Positions 27,701 to 36,587 of a stretch of DNA of 64,000 nucleotides are shown here, piece after piece. The stretch covers positions 1 to 64,000 of IMG/VR virus record IMGVR_UViG_3300042503_000983, one strand, 5' to 3'. Origin of the DNA: a virus. Both the position numbers and the translations under genes were made by a program. The notes beneath the pieces were generated by a model. It ran no database searches. It was not told where the DNA came from and saw only the letters and a program-made list of their open reading frames with translations. How positions within the stretch are numbered: the stretch's first letter is position 1; each line of letters opens with the position of its first letter.

Positions 27701-28314
27701 TGGCAGAAATAAGAATTCCTGTAGAAAAATTGCCTCCTCCAGATAAGAATGGAGACCATGCAATTCAATTTAGAGTAATATCTGTAGATAAAAACCAGTG
27801 GTCAGCTTGGTCTCAACTTTATATTCTTAAAAGTATTGGGCAATATAGACCTTTAGAGTCAGATATTGTTGCAATTATTTCTGATGATGAAGTTACTTTA
27901 ACTTGGGATACTCCAACTATATATAATTACGATGGAACTTCAGATGCAGTTGTAATACAGGAAGACGAAAGCGTTCTTGTAAATTCTGCATCAGTTGTTG
28001 TTCACAATCATTCTCAAAACTATAAACAGCACGATACAGATGTTTTTGTTCAGTGGGGAGGATCAGCAATGGGTAATTTTCAATATCACGACAGAGTTTC
28101 TGCTGATACTACTAGCATTGTTATTCCAAACGAGTCTGCTTCTGTAAGAGTTTTTGGCGTAGTTGCTTTAAAAGATATACCTCAGCCATACACCTTTGAA
28201 GCATCTGCTAGTTATCAAGAAAGACTTGACGAGTATCTTGGAATATCTGGATCAACTCAAGGAGTCTATGATTTGTTTAAAGTTTTTGATACAGGAGTTC
28301 AGTCACTAAGCTGA
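27700..28314 (+). CDS. Minor tail protein with Ig/FN3-like fold
   Basis: 204 residues, starting at GTG in the TAGTG overlap with the previous stop. The sequence IQFRVISVDKNQWSAWSQLYIL followed by VTLTWDTPTIYNYDG is the strand pattern of fibronectin type III domains, often found in tail proteins as cell-surface-binding modules. No enzymatic motif. Confidence 0.65.
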   Translation: MAEIRIPVEKLPPPDKNGDHAIQFRVISVDKNQWSAWSQLYILKSIGQYRPLESDIVAIISDDEVTLTWDTPTIYNYDGTSDAVVIQEDESVLVNSASVVVHNHSQNYKQHDTDVFVQWGGSAMGNFQYHDRVSADTTSIVIPNESASVRVFGVVALKDIPQPYTFEASASYQERLDEYLGISGSTQGVYDLFKVFDTGVQSLS

Positions 28315-28320
28315 TATAAT
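28312..28320 (+). promoter_or_regulatory. Extended -10 promoter TG-A-TATAAT
   Basis: Overlaps the stop codon of the preceding gene, 16 bases before ATG 28337; AGGAG lies between as ribosome-binding site. Confidence 0.55.
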
Positions 28321-28336
28321 TAAGTAGGAGAAAAAA

Positions 28337-28771
28337 ATGGCACAAATTGAAACACCAGATAGAGGTCAACCACTTGACATATCTTATCTATATAGAATAG
28401 TTAATGAAATAAACAATGTTTCTTCATTAATTGGCAGAACTATTTCAAAAATTAAGTACAGAGATACGGCTACTCCATCTCTCGTACCAACATCAAGCTT
28501 AACTTTTTATGCAGAAACACAAAAAATTATTGATGCTAACCTGTCTGTTCAGCCAAATGCTCCAGCCTCATTTGACTACTCTGGAATATTTAGAACCACT
28601 CCAATCGTTATTTGTTCAGTAACCTCTGTACTTGGTGTTTCCAATCTTTATGCAGTTTTGAGTGGAGTTACACAAAACTCTTGCCAGGTAAATGTTTTCT
28701 CATCTTCAACAAGTGGTGCTTTTTCTGCAGATGTTTCCATCTTGGTAATTGGTGAAAGAATTAGTTCTTAG
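28337..28771 (+). CDS. Small virion protein, last of the tail block
   Basis: 144 residues; the first 50 are helical (ISYLYRIVNEINNVSSLIGRTISKIKYRD), perhaps a trimerising coiled coil, followed by beta strands (IVICSVTSVLGVSNLYAVLSGVTQNSCQVNVF) like the knob of a short fibre. Such a helix-plus-knob layout fits a trimeric tail spike or receptor-binding tip, but no family was recognised. Confidence 0.6.
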   Translation: MAQIETPDRGQPLDISYLYRIVNEINNVSSLIGRTISKIKYRDTATPSLVPTSSLTFYAETQKIIDANLSVQPNAPASFDYSGIFRTTPIVICSVTSVLGVSNLYAVLSGVTQNSCQVNVFSSSTSGAFSADVSILVIGERISS

Positions 28772-28780
28772 GCAGATAAA

Positions 28781-29293
28781 ATGTCACAGCCACAGGATAA
28801 AATAAATCCTTGTAAAAAAATATTCTTTTTAAATGGGGATCTAATAAAAGTATTTCATATTAATAAAAGTAGCAATATTGTAAACTTTTTTAATGTAACT
28901 CAGGATAAGGAACAAAGTATGCTATATTCTGATTTTAAGAAACATAGAAAAAGGGCTTACACGATAGCAAATACTGCAAGACTTTTAAATAGATCAAGAG
29001 TTCAGTTTCAAAGAATTATTGCTAATGGCTTGATTCCTGAACCTATAGGTGATAGTATTGGTGGAGAAAGAGGTTTTCAAATTAATGCTTATTATTCTGA
29101 AGACCATGTGTTTGAAATTAGAGAAATTATGACAACAGTTCATGGTGGTAGACCTAGAAAAGATGGTAGGATTACCCCTAGAAACGTACTAACAGAGCAA
29201 GACTTGCGTTCCAGAATGGGAGATGCTATAATGCTTTATACGAAGACATCGGATGGGCGTTTCATTCCGACTTGGCAAGAAGAGACATGGTAG
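28781..29293 (+). CDS. Helix-turn-helix DNA-binding protein (MerR/excise-like)
   Basis: 170 residues. AYTIANTARLLNRSRVQFQRIIANGLIPEP (about residues 57-86) is a winged-helix HTH of the MerR/excisionase type, followed by YYSEDHVFEIREIM, the usual second helix block. The C-terminus has basic segment GGRPRKDGRITPRN. It opens the replication block, so it may be a transcriptional regulator of early genes or bind a replication start. Which of these is not visible. Confidence 0.7.
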   Translation: MSQPQDKINPCKKIFFLNGDLIKVFHINKSSNIVNFFNVTQDKEQSMLYSDFKKHRKRAYTIANTARLLNRSRVQFQRIIANGLIPEPIGDSIGGERGFQINAYYSEDHVFEIREIMTTVHGGRPRKDGRITPRNVLTEQDLRSRMGDAIMLYTKTSDGRFIPTWQEETW

Positions 29294-29302
29294 GAGACCA
29301 AA

Positions 29303-29506
29303 ATGTCAGAAACAACAAATGTTTCAGTAACACTAGGATATACACTTAATCTTGGAAATTTTCAAAGTCTAAGAATTGATATTGGAATTACAGATTTTGT
29401 TCGTAGTGGAGAAAATACAGATCAGGCTCTTGATAGAGTATATGAGTTTGTAGAAAATAAAGTAATTCAAAAGGTTGAAGAAGCTAAGAAAGAACTAGAG
29501 GACTAG
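29303..29506 (+). CDS. Small acidic protein, unknown
   Basis: 67 residues: a beta hairpin (VSVTLGYTLNLGNFQSLRIDIGIT) followed by a long charged helix (TDQALDRVYEFVENKVIQKVEEAKKELED). This compact form is common near replication genes in actinophages but I know of no defined function. One-base overlap with the next GTG start shows operon organisation. Confidence 0.7.
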   Translation: MSETTNVSVTLGYTLNLGNFQSLRIDIGITDFVRSGENTDQALDRVYEFVENKVIQKVEEAKKELED

Positions 29507-29814
29507 TGGCGGATAAGAAAGATCGCTTTGCACTAATATCTAGATATAAGAAATTACTTAAAGAAAAAAACTTAAACGAAGAAAACATCAACATTCACAT
29601 CCAGCAGTGGGCTGCAGACTCGTTGATCGAATCATACGGTATAGAGCAAAGTTATGATCTGATTGAATACTATGTCAGTGTGTCTGCATCCCCAACTTGG
29701 AAATGGTTAGTAAATAATGCTGATAAAGTTTATGATGCAAAAAGAATTAAAGAAGAGGATCTTGCAACAAGAAAGTTGTTAAGAGAACAAGCAAAGGAAT
29801 GGCTAAATAGGTAA
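29506..29814 (+). CDS. Small helical protein upstream of helicase; possible loader
   Basis: 102 residues, GTG start in the TAGTGG overlap. All-helical and charged (FALISRYKKLLKEKNLNEENINIHIQQWAADSLIESYG; then KRIKEEDLATRKLLREQAKEWLNR). It overlaps the helicase gene by one base. Position suggests a helicase partner or loader, but the sequence gives no direct support. Confidence 0.65.
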   Translation: MADKKDRFALISRYKKLLKEKNLNEENINIHIQQWAADSLIESYGIEQSYDLIEYYVSVSASPTWKWLVNNADKVYDAKRIKEEDLATRKLLREQAKEWLNR

Positions 29815-31028
29815 TGTCTGATTTAGAAGCAAAGGTACTATCTGCAGTTTTAAATGATAAGCAAATTCATGTGCTGTTTCAGGCAAACCCAGATACTTTG
29901 TTTAGAACTCATAAAGACGTATGGGACTTTATAAAAAATTATTATGAGCAAAACTCTACAGTTCCAACACAGTCCCTTTTGGTAGAAAAGTTTAGAGACT
30001 TTCATCCTGTAGGAGAAATTGGCACAACAAAGCATCACCTAGAAGAGTTAAGAACTCAATTTTTAGAAGACCATTTAAGAAATGCACTAATGACCAGTGC
30101 AAAGCAATTGAATGAGCATCAGCCAATCGAAGCTCTTAATTCAATAATTTCAAAAACATCAGACCTTAAAAGAATCAGCTCTGATGTAAGAGATATTGAT
30201 GCAACAGATGTAGAAGATGCTTCTGCACACTTTATACACATTAAGGAGTTAAGTGAAAAAGGCATACATGGTGTTAGAACAAATCTTGCAGGTTTTGATA
30301 ACTACTTACCTGGTGGTATTGCTCCTGGTCAGTTTGGTATTCTCCTTGCTTATCCTGCCATTGGTAAGTCTTGGCTCGCTATTTTTATGGCTGTACAGGC
30401 GTGGAAGGCTGGGAAAAAGCCACTAATAGTTTCTCTTGAAATGACAGAAAAAGAAGTAAGAAATCGTGTCTATACAATTATGGCTGAAGGATATTTTTCA
30501 CACAGAAAATTAAGTGCAGGTATGATTGATATTGAAGGATTTGAAAATTGGGCTAAGCAAAATTTAAAAGACAAGCCACCATTCTATATTATTTCTAATG
30601 ATGGTCTTGCAGACGTTTCTCCCTCTGTTATTAGAGGAAAGATAGATCAGTATTCCCCAGATGTAGTATTTGTTGATTACATTCAGCTAATGAATTCAAA
30701 TCAAGGAAATGATAATGAGGTTGTAAAGATTAAGAATATCTCTAGAGAGTTAAAGGTTCTTGCAATTTCTTCTCAAGTTCCAATTGTTGCAATTGCCTCT
30801 GCTACACCTGACGATGCAACTGACATGAATAGCGTTCCCTCACTTGGTCAAGTTGCCTGGTCAAAGCAGTTAGCATATGATGCTGACTGGGTTTTGGCAC
30901 TTGGTCGTGCTACTGGAAGCACAATTCTAGAATGCATCTTTAGAAAAAATCGCCATGGATTCTGTGGAGAATTTATGGTAGATATTGACTTTGACTCAGG
31001 TCGCTTTATTTACAAGGATTTTGAATAA
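29814..31028 (+). CDS. dnaB: DnaB-like replicative helicase
   Basis: 404 residues. N-terminal helical domain (~1-150), then the RecA-like motor: Walker A AYPAIGKS at about residues 179-186, SLEMTEKEVRNR (H1a-type motif), Walker B VVFVDYIQLM near 285 and a C-terminal arginine-finger region GSTILECIFRKNRHG. The first Walker A residue is Ala, as in many DnaB proteins. Hexameric 5'-3' unwinding at the phage fork is the expected role. Shorter than cellular DnaB (~460). Forms a unit with primase and polymerase downstream. Confidence 0.95.
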   Translation: MSDLEAKVLSAVLNDKQIHVLFQANPDTLFRTHKDVWDFIKNYYEQNSTVPTQSLLVEKFRDFHPVGEIGTTKHHLEELRTQFLEDHLRNALMTSAKQLNEHQPIEALNSIISKTSDLKRISSDVRDIDATDVEDASAHFIHIKELSEKGIHGVRTNLAGFDNYLPGGIAPGQFGILLAYPAIGKSWLAIFMAVQAWKAGKKPLIVSLEMTEKEVRNRVYTIMAEGYFSHRKLSAGMIDIEGFENWAKQNLKDKPPFYIISNDGLADVSPSVIRGKIDQYSPDVVFVDYIQLMNSNQGNDNEVVKIKNISRELKVLAISSQVPIVAIASATPDDATDMNSVPSLGQVAWSKQLAYDADWVLALGRATGSTILECIFRKNRHGFCGEFMVDIDFDSGRFIYKDFE

Positions 31029-31044
31029 AAGTAGTTAATTTCAT

Positions 31045-31053
31045 TGATATAAT
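31045..31053 (+). promoter_or_regulatory. Extended -10 promoter TG-A-TATAAT, leaderless
   Basis: Perfect extended -10 ending 7 bases before ATG 31061, leaving no room for a ribosome-binding site. Confidence 0.6.
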
Positions 31054-31060
31054 TGATAGT

Positions 31061-31372
31061 ATGTACGCTCATAAGTCAATAAAAAGATTTAGCCTTGATG
31101 GTGAAATTTATGATGATTCCCATATTGTAAGGCTAAAAGAGCAGTACTACAACATGATTGTTGCTGGAATGAAATCTGATGGATATGTTCCAAGATATGA
31201 CATTGACACAGACTTTACAATTAGTTATAATGGTAAGACGTTTAATTTTGAGATATCAATATATGGCGTATATGTAGGAAAGAGAACAGCAGAGTGTATA
31301 TCAGGGATAGACAAAAACAAGCCAGTGATGGCTTCCTCTACTCAGAGGATCAAGTCAGAAGAAGTCTGCTAG
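31061..31372 (+). CDS. Small unknown protein overlapping primase
   Basis: 103 residues; alpha/beta with MYAHKSIKRFSLDGEIYDDSHIVRLKEQYYNMIV and a central strand pair (DFTISYNGKTFNFEISIYGVYVGKRTAECISG). Preceded by a leaderless promoter. Its last 79 bases overlap the primase start in another frame, unusually long for this compact genome. No family recognised. Confidence 0.65.
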   Translation: MYAHKSIKRFSLDGEIYDDSHIVRLKEQYYNMIVAGMKSDGYVPRYDIDTDFTISYNGKTFNFEISIYGVYVGKRTAECISGIDKNKPVMASSTQRIKSEEVC

Positions 31373-32247
31373 CTGCAGGTATTGATGTAGTCTATGAAGT
31401 AGAATCTGACTTCATAATCTTTTGTCCCTATCATAATAATTATAGATCTCCTGCTGCAGAAATTTCAAAAGAAAGCGGATTGTTTTATTGCTTTGGATGT
31501 CAAGAATCTCATTCTTTAATTGAAGTAGTTATGCATGTAACTAAAAGATCATATTTTGAATCTGCAAGAATGATTGATTCTAAATCAGAAAATGTTAATT
31601 TTATTGAAAGCATAGAAGCAAAGCTTAATAAGAAACCAGACTTTGTTGAATTTGATATTGAATTAGTTAAGAGGCTAAACACATCTGCACTTAATTCACA
31701 AAGAGCTGCAAGCTACTATCTTGGTAGGGGAATTACGAAAGATAGTGTTGAAAAGTATCTGCTTGGATACTCTGAGTCTCAGGATATGGTTACTATTCCA
31801 GTACACTCTCCAGATGGAATGTGTCTGGGATTTGTTGGCAGGTCTATAGAAGGAAAAGAGTTTAAGAATACTCCAGGACTTCCAAAAGCTAAAACAATGT
31901 TTAATTTATTTAGAGCAAAAAGATTTGATAAGGTTTTTGTTGTAGAGTCATCCTTTGATGCAATACGCCTAGAACAGGCAGGAGCACACGCTGTAGCCAC
32001 TTTGGGAGCTTCTGTGTCAGGTAAACAGAGGGAACTTTTAAAGCAGTATTTTAATAATGTAATTATTTTAGGAGATAACGATGATGCTGGAAGAGAGATG
32101 GCTAAAAAACTATCAAACATTTTGGGATCAAGTGCAATTAATGCAAGTCTTCCAGAGTCAGTAAAAGATGTATCAGATTTATCAGATGAAGATCTAAAAA
32201 AGTTTGTGTCACAATTTGACGATCTAGTAGCAAATGTGTTACAATAG
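31294..32247 (+). CDS. dnaG: DnaG-like DNA primase
   Basis: 317 residues. An N-terminal CHC2-like zinc finger (C-P-Y-H at about 45-48, then C-F-G-C) is followed by the TOPRIM core: VFVVESSFDAIRLEQAGAHAVATLGAS with catalytic Glu, and ILGDNDDAGREMAKK with the metal-binding Asp pair. It makes RNA primers for the DnaE-type polymerase. Much shorter than cellular DnaG because the C-terminal helicase-binding domain is missing. The GTG start lies within the preceding gene; no later ATG would keep the zinc finger. Confidence 0.9.
   Translation: MYIRDRQKQASDGFLYSEDQVRRSLLAAGIDVVYEVESDFIIFCPYHNNYRSPAAEISKESGLFYCFGCQESHSLIEVVMHVTKRSYFESARMIDSKSENVNFIESIEAKLNKKPDFVEFDIELVKRLNTSALNSQRAASYYLGRGITKDSVEKYLLGYSESQDMVTIPVHSPDGMCLGFVGRSIEGKEFKNTPGLPKAKTMFNLFRAKRFDKVFVVESSFDAIRLEQAGAHAVATLGASVSGKQRELLKQYFNNVIILGDNDDAGREMAKKLSNILGSSAINASLPESVKDVSDLSDEDLKKFVSQFDDLVANVLQ
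32237..32245 (+). promoter_or_regulatory. Extended -10 promoter TG-T-TACAAT for SSB gene
   Basis: Extended -10 within the end of the primase gene, 44 bases before ATG 32290. The leader contains GTCC/GGAC that could form a small hairpin, and TAGGAGA as ribosome-binding site. Confidence 0.5.
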
Positions 32248-32289
32248 TAAAACTGTCCATGTATAGGACAAAATATTAGGAGAAATAGT

Positions 32290-32940
32290 ATGGCAATTGT
32301 AAAAGGGCTAAAGAATATCGAAGCAATGCTAGATAAGCCAAAATTTGAAAATAACGGTCCACGAGTAACGTGGCTAAAACTAGAAGATAATCAGAGTGTA
32401 TCCGTTCGTTTTGTTAACGAACTTGATGCAGACTCCCCAAGCTATGACGAAAAGAATGGTCTTGCCATTGTCGTTTCTGAGCACACAAATCCAAAGGACT
32501 ATAAGCGTAAGGCAGCTTGTTCTGCTGAAAGTGAAGGTCGTTGCTTTGGTTGCGAAATGCACAGAAAAGACATGAAGGCTGGCTGGAGAGCACGTCTACG
32601 ATTCTACATTAATGTTTTAGTTGATGATGGAGTTAACGATCCTTACATCGCTGTATGGAGCATGGGTGTGGCAAAGTCTGCAACTTTTGATACAATTCGT
32701 GAATACGTTCAAGACTCGCAAAGTCTTTCAAGCATGACATGGAAGCTAAAGCGAAATGGTAAGGGAACTGAAACAACCTATATTCTAATTCCAATTAAGC
32801 AGGATGAAGAAAAGTTTGATTGGTCTAAGCAAGAAATCCCAGACCTTGAGGCAGTAGTAAGAGAAGTTCCTTACGCTGAGCAAGAGTCTTTCTATCTTGG
32901 CTTTGACAATCCATCCGTATCTACTTCTGTAGATTGGTAA
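32290..32940 (+). CDS. Zinc-containing single-strand DNA-binding protein (gp32-like)
   Basis: 216 residues. The core has VTWLKLEDNQSVSVRFVNEL and a zinc cluster around ACSAESEGRCFGCEMHRKD (Cys, Cys-x2-Cys, His), followed by an OB-fold-like strand set (RARLRFYINVLV, DPYIAVWSMG). This matches the phage ssDNA-binding proteins with a zinc-stapled OB fold (T4 gp32 type, common in actinophages). The gene uses GC-richer codons, consistent with high expression, and has its own promoter and terminator. A second, bacterial-type SSB lies at 48451. Confidence 0.8.
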   Translation: MAIVKGLKNIEAMLDKPKFENNGPRVTWLKLEDNQSVSVRFVNELDADSPSYDEKNGLAIVVSEHTNPKDYKRKAACSAESEGRCFGCEMHRKDMKAGWRARLRFYINVLVDDGVNDPYIAVWSMGVAKSATFDTIREYVQDSQSLSSMTWKLKRNGKGTETTYILIPIKQDEEKFDWSKQEIPDLEAVVREVPYAEQESFYLGFDNPSVSTSVDW

Positions 32941-32944
32941 TTGT

Positions 32945-32975
32945 GGTGGGGGAGAAGTACTCCCCCACCCTTTAT
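32945..32975 (+). terminator. Intrinsic terminator after SSB gene
   Basis: GGTGGGGGAG (32945-32954) pairs perfectly with CTCCCCCACC (32960-32969), 5-base loop, followed by CTTT. Confidence 0.85.
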
Positions 32976-32990
32976 AACTGAAAGGTTAAA

Positions 32991-35900
32991 ATGACTTACG
33001 TTCCACTACACGTTCACACACACTACTCTCTAATGGATGGTGTTGCAACTCCAGAAGAGTATGCAAAACGTGCTTCTGAAATTGGGCTATCAGCAATAGC
33101 AATAACTGACCATGGCGTTCTGTCTGGTCATAGACCTATGTACAGGGCTGCAAAAGCAAATGGCATTAAACCAATTTTAGGAATTGAAGGATACATAACT
33201 GCAGACAGATTTGATAACAGAGATAAGTCTGAAAGAACAGATCCCCTAGACATGGTATATAACCATATTGTTCTTCTTGCAAAAAATGACAAGGGTTTAG
33301 AAAATTTAAATAAACTTAATGAACTTGCTTGGACTGAAGGATATTATAGAAAGCCAAGAATTGACTTTGAAATCCTATCAAAGTATAAAGAGGGAATTAT
33401 AGTTTTATCAGCATGTATGAGTGGACTTCTTGCAAAAGCAATTGAGCATAAAGAATATGCTGCTGCTAAAAAACACATGACCTGGTTTAAAGAAACTTTT
33501 GGTGAAGATTTTTATGTAGAAGTTATGCCACATAACTCTGCAGAATTAAATAAAGAACTTCTTGAAATGGCTGATATCTATGATGTAAAGCCAGTAGTAA
33601 CTCCTGACTGCCACCACTCTGATAAAAGCCAAAAGGTCATTCAAGAAATGATGCTACTTTTAAATACACACGCAAAGATTAATAAAGAATCTACTTTTGA
33701 TAAGGCTTCAAAGATTGAAGACCCAATGAAAAGACTTGACTATTTGTACGGTGAAGATAGAATAATGTCTTTTAGAAGTTTTGACATTCACTTACTTTCT
33801 TATGAAGAGATTAAATCAGCAATGCAACAACAAGGTATTAAGCGTGAAGACATTTATGAAAATACTGTTGAGATTTCAAATAAGGTAGAAGAGTATACTA
33901 TTAAGAGTGGCTTAGACCTGCTTCCAATAAACGTTGAAGATCCAGATAACGAGCTGCTCGCACTTGCATCTAGAGGACTAGTCTTAAAAGGTTTGTCTGA
34001 AAACAAGGAGTACTTAGATAGATTAAATCTAGAACTTGATGTTATCAAGAGTAAAAACTTTTCACCATACTTTTTAGTTGTTCATAATATGCTTAACTGG
34101 GCAAAAGATCAGGGTATCATGGTGGGTCCAGGTCGTGGTTCAGCAGCAGGTTCTTTGGTTTGTTATGCGTTGGGAATTACAGAAATTGATCCAATTGAAT
34201 ACGGTCTTTTGTTTTTCCGTTTTATTAATCCAGATAGAGATGACTTCCCTGATATTGATTCTGATATTGCAGATGATAGAAGAGATGAAGTAAAAGCATA
34301 TCTTGAACGTGAATATAAAAACGTTGCATCCATTGCTACATTCCTTGCATTTAAAGATAAAGGTGTTGTTAGAGATGTTGCTAGAGCTTTCAACATTCCC
34401 CTTAATGATGTTAACAAGGTTCTTAAGGGTGTAGACAGTTGGGATGATTTTACAAGGTCAACCAATGCTCAATGGTTTAGAATGAAGTATCCTGAAATTG
34501 TTAAGTATGGAGAGCAACTGCGTGGAAGAATTCGTGGAACTGGAATTCATGCTGCAGGTGTGGTTACTGCAAAAGATTCAATCTTTAAATATGCCCCACT
34601 TGAAACAAGAATTGCACCAGGAAGCAAGGAAAGAATCCCTGTTGTTGCAGTTGATATGGAAGAGGCTGCAGAGATTGGACTAATTAAGCTTGATGTTTTG
34701 GGTCTCAAAACCCTAACTGTAATTGACCAAACTATTAAAACAATTAAAGAACGTCACGGAATTGATATTGACTTAAAGAAAATACCCCTGAATGACAAGA
34801 AAGTCTTTGAGATGCTCTCTGAGGGTCGTACAAAGGGTGTCTTTCAATGTGAAGCAACTCCTTACACAAATCTATTAGTTAAAATGAGAGTTAATAATTT
34901 TGACGAACTAGTTGCATCAAATGCACTGGTTAGACCAGGTGCTATGAATACAATTGGAAAATCATATATTGCTCGTAAGCATGGCAGAGAGATGGTTGAA
35001 TACATTCATCCCTCTATGAATGATTATCTAAAAGATACTTATGGATGTGTTTTGTATCAAGAGCAAGTTATGCAAGCCTGTGTAGTTCTTGGTGAAATGA
35101 CAATGGTTGAAGCTGACAAAGTTAGAAAAATTATTGGTAAGAAAAAAGATGCTAAAGAGTTTGACATATTTAAAGATAAGTTTGTTAAGAATGCAGAAAA
35201 GCATATTGGAATTAGAGCAAGTGATCTTTGGCACGACTTTGAAGCACACGCTGGGTATTCTTTTAATAAGTCTCACGCTGTTGCCTATTCCACACTTTCT
35301 TATTGGACTGCTTGGCTGAAGTATCATTACCCTATTGAGTTTATGTTTTCATTGTTAAAGAGTGAAAAAGATAGTGACACCCGTACTGAATATTTAATTG
35401 AATCTAAACGCATGGGGCTATCTTTAAAACTTCCTCACATTAATGAGTCTGACTCAGATTTTAAAATTGAAGGTAAGGGTATTAGATTTGGACTTGCTGC
35501 AATTAAGTGGCTTTCTGAAGGAGTAGCAACTAAGATTATTTCAGGCAGACCCTTTGAATCTAAAGAGCAGTTTAAAAAATTTGCAATGCAAAAAGGTAGT
35601 GGAATTAATTCAAGAGCAGTAGAGGCACTAGATCTTATTGGTGCTTTAACATTTGAAGATAACCCTAGAAATGAAGTTAAGGTAAGAGAAAATCTTTATG
35701 AATATCTAAATCTTCCAGAACTAAATACAAGTGTTCCACAACATTATTATGCATACATAGATCTTGTAGAAGACTTTGATGAGCAAGGTGTTTTTGTTTT
35801 GCTTGGTATTGCAAAGAACATTAAGCGTGGCAAGGGTTGGTCAAGAGTAGAGATCATGGACTCTACTGGTGTAATTGGAATATTTGATGATGAAGAGACT

Positions 35901-36260
35901 AAGATTGAGCCAGGAAGAACTTATCTAATCCTTGCAGGTGCAAATAGAATTTCTGAAGCTATTCCAATTGATGAATTAAAAGACCATAAGGAAAGTCCTC
36001 TTATAAAGTTTTTAAACTATAAGCAGATTCCATTTGCAAACGATGAGCACTTTGTGCTATCATTTACTCCTAGAGTTACTAAGGCTGGAAAAAGAATGGC
36101 TAACATGATTGTTGCTGACAGTTCAAGAGAGATGACTGCTGCAATGGTGTTCCCAACAATGTTCTCTACTGGATATATGAAGTGTCAGCCTGGAAAAGTA
36201 GCAAAGATTAATTTTGGTGAAACAAAAGAAGGAACTATTACATTGAAGGAAGTATTATAA
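32991..36260 (+). CDS. dnaE: DNA polymerase III alpha subunit (DnaE type)
   Basis: 1089 residues, slightly under cellular DnaE (~1160). The N-terminal PHP domain keeps the metal residues (HVHTHYSLMDG, ITDHG, TPDCHHS). The palm has GPGRGSAAGS near 379 and PDIDSDI near 419, providing two of the catalytic Asp residues, and the third Asp is expected in the RIRGTGIHAAGV region that follows. Fingers (ELVASNALVRPGAM; CVLYQEQVM), HhH region (ALDLIGAL) and an OB-fold segment (RVTKAGKRMANMIV) are present. It replicates the phage DNA; no clamp or exonuclease subunit is seen here, so it must use host factors or genes elsewhere. Confidence 0.97.
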   Translation: MTYVPLHVHTHYSLMDGVATPEEYAKRASEIGLSAIAITDHGVLSGHRPMYRAAKANGIKPILGIEGYITADRFDNRDKSERTDPLDMVYNHIVLLAKNDKGLENLNKLNELAWTEGYYRKPRIDFEILSKYKEGIIVLSACMSGLLAKAIEHKEYAAAKKHMTWFKETFGEDFYVEVMPHNSAELNKELLEMADIYDVKPVVTPDCHHSDKSQKVIQEMMLLLNTHAKINKESTFDKASKIEDPMKRLDYLYGEDRIMSFRSFDIHLLSYEEIKSAMQQQGIKREDIYENTVEISNKVEEYTIKSGLDLLPINVEDPDNELLALASRGLVLKGLSENKEYLDRLNLELDVIKSKNFSPYFLVVHNMLNWAKDQGIMVGPGRGSAAGSLVCYALGITEIDPIEYGLLFFRFINPDRDDFPDIDSDIADDRRDEVKAYLEREYKNVASIATFLAFKDKGVVRDVARAFNIPLNDVNKVLKGVDSWDDFTRSTNAQWFRMKYPEIVKYGEQLRGRIRGTGIHAAGVVTAKDSIFKYAPLETRIAPGSKERIPVVAVDMEEAAEIGLIKLDVLGLKTLTVIDQTIKTIKERHGIDIDLKKIPLNDKKVFEMLSEGRTKGVFQCEATPYTNLLVKMRVNNFDELVASNALVRPGAMNTIGKSYIARKHGREMVEYIHPSMNDYLKDTYGCVLYQEQVMQACVVLGEMTMVEADKVRKIIGKKKDAKEFDIFKDKFVKNAEKHIGIRASDLWHDFEAHAGYSFNKSHAVAYSTLSYWTAWLKYHYPIEFMFSLLKSEKDSDTRTEYLIESKRMGLSLKLPHINESDSDFKIEGKGIRFGLAAIKWLSEGVATKIISGRPFESKEQFKKFAMQKGSGINSRAVEALDLIGALTFEDNPRNEVKVRENLYEYLNLPELNTSVPQHYYAYIDLVEDFDEQGVFVLLGIAKNIKRGKGWSRVEIMDSTGVIGIFDDEETKIEPGRTYLILAGANRISEAIPIDELKDHKESPLIKFLNYKQIPFANDEHFVLSFTPRVTKAGKRMANMIVADSSREMTAAMVFPTMFSTGYMKCQPGKVAKINFGETKEGTITLKEVL

Positions 36261-36587
36261 ATGGCTATCGTAATTGATGAATTTGCAGCAGTACTACATG
36301 CAAATGCAAGGGACAAGGGTTTTTGGGATGATAACAATGGAACTATATTTTATCTAAAGCAACTTGCAATGGTGCACTCAGAAGTGTCTGAGGTGCTTGA
36401 GGCAATACGCAAGGAGAAGGGTGATGATCAAGTGGTAGAAGAACTAGCTGACATCATTATTAGAGTCTTAGACTTGTATGCTGGTTTAGTTAGAGACGGA
36501 TATACAGAATTGTCTCTCGAAGAGTCTTTAAAGAATAAGGCTAAAATAAATACAGAACGCCCAAAGATGCACGGTGTGCTAGCATGA
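36261..36587 (+). CDS. MazG-like nucleotide pyrophosphohydrolase
   Basis: 108 residues. The motif HSEVSEVLEAIRKEKG followed by EELADIIIRVLDLYAG is the E-x2-E ... E-x2-D metal-binding signature of all-alpha NTP pyrophosphohydrolases. It would hydrolyse NTPs or (p)ppGpp-type alarmones, a frequent phage accessory function. It abuts the polymerase stop and overlaps recA by 4 bases (ATGA), so it is expressed with the replisome. Confidence 0.85.
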   Translation: MAIVIDEFAAVLHANARDKGFWDDNNGTIFYLKQLAMVHSEVSEVLEAIRKEKGDDQVVEELADIIIRVLDLYAGLVRDGYTELSLEESLKNKAKINTERPKMHGVLA

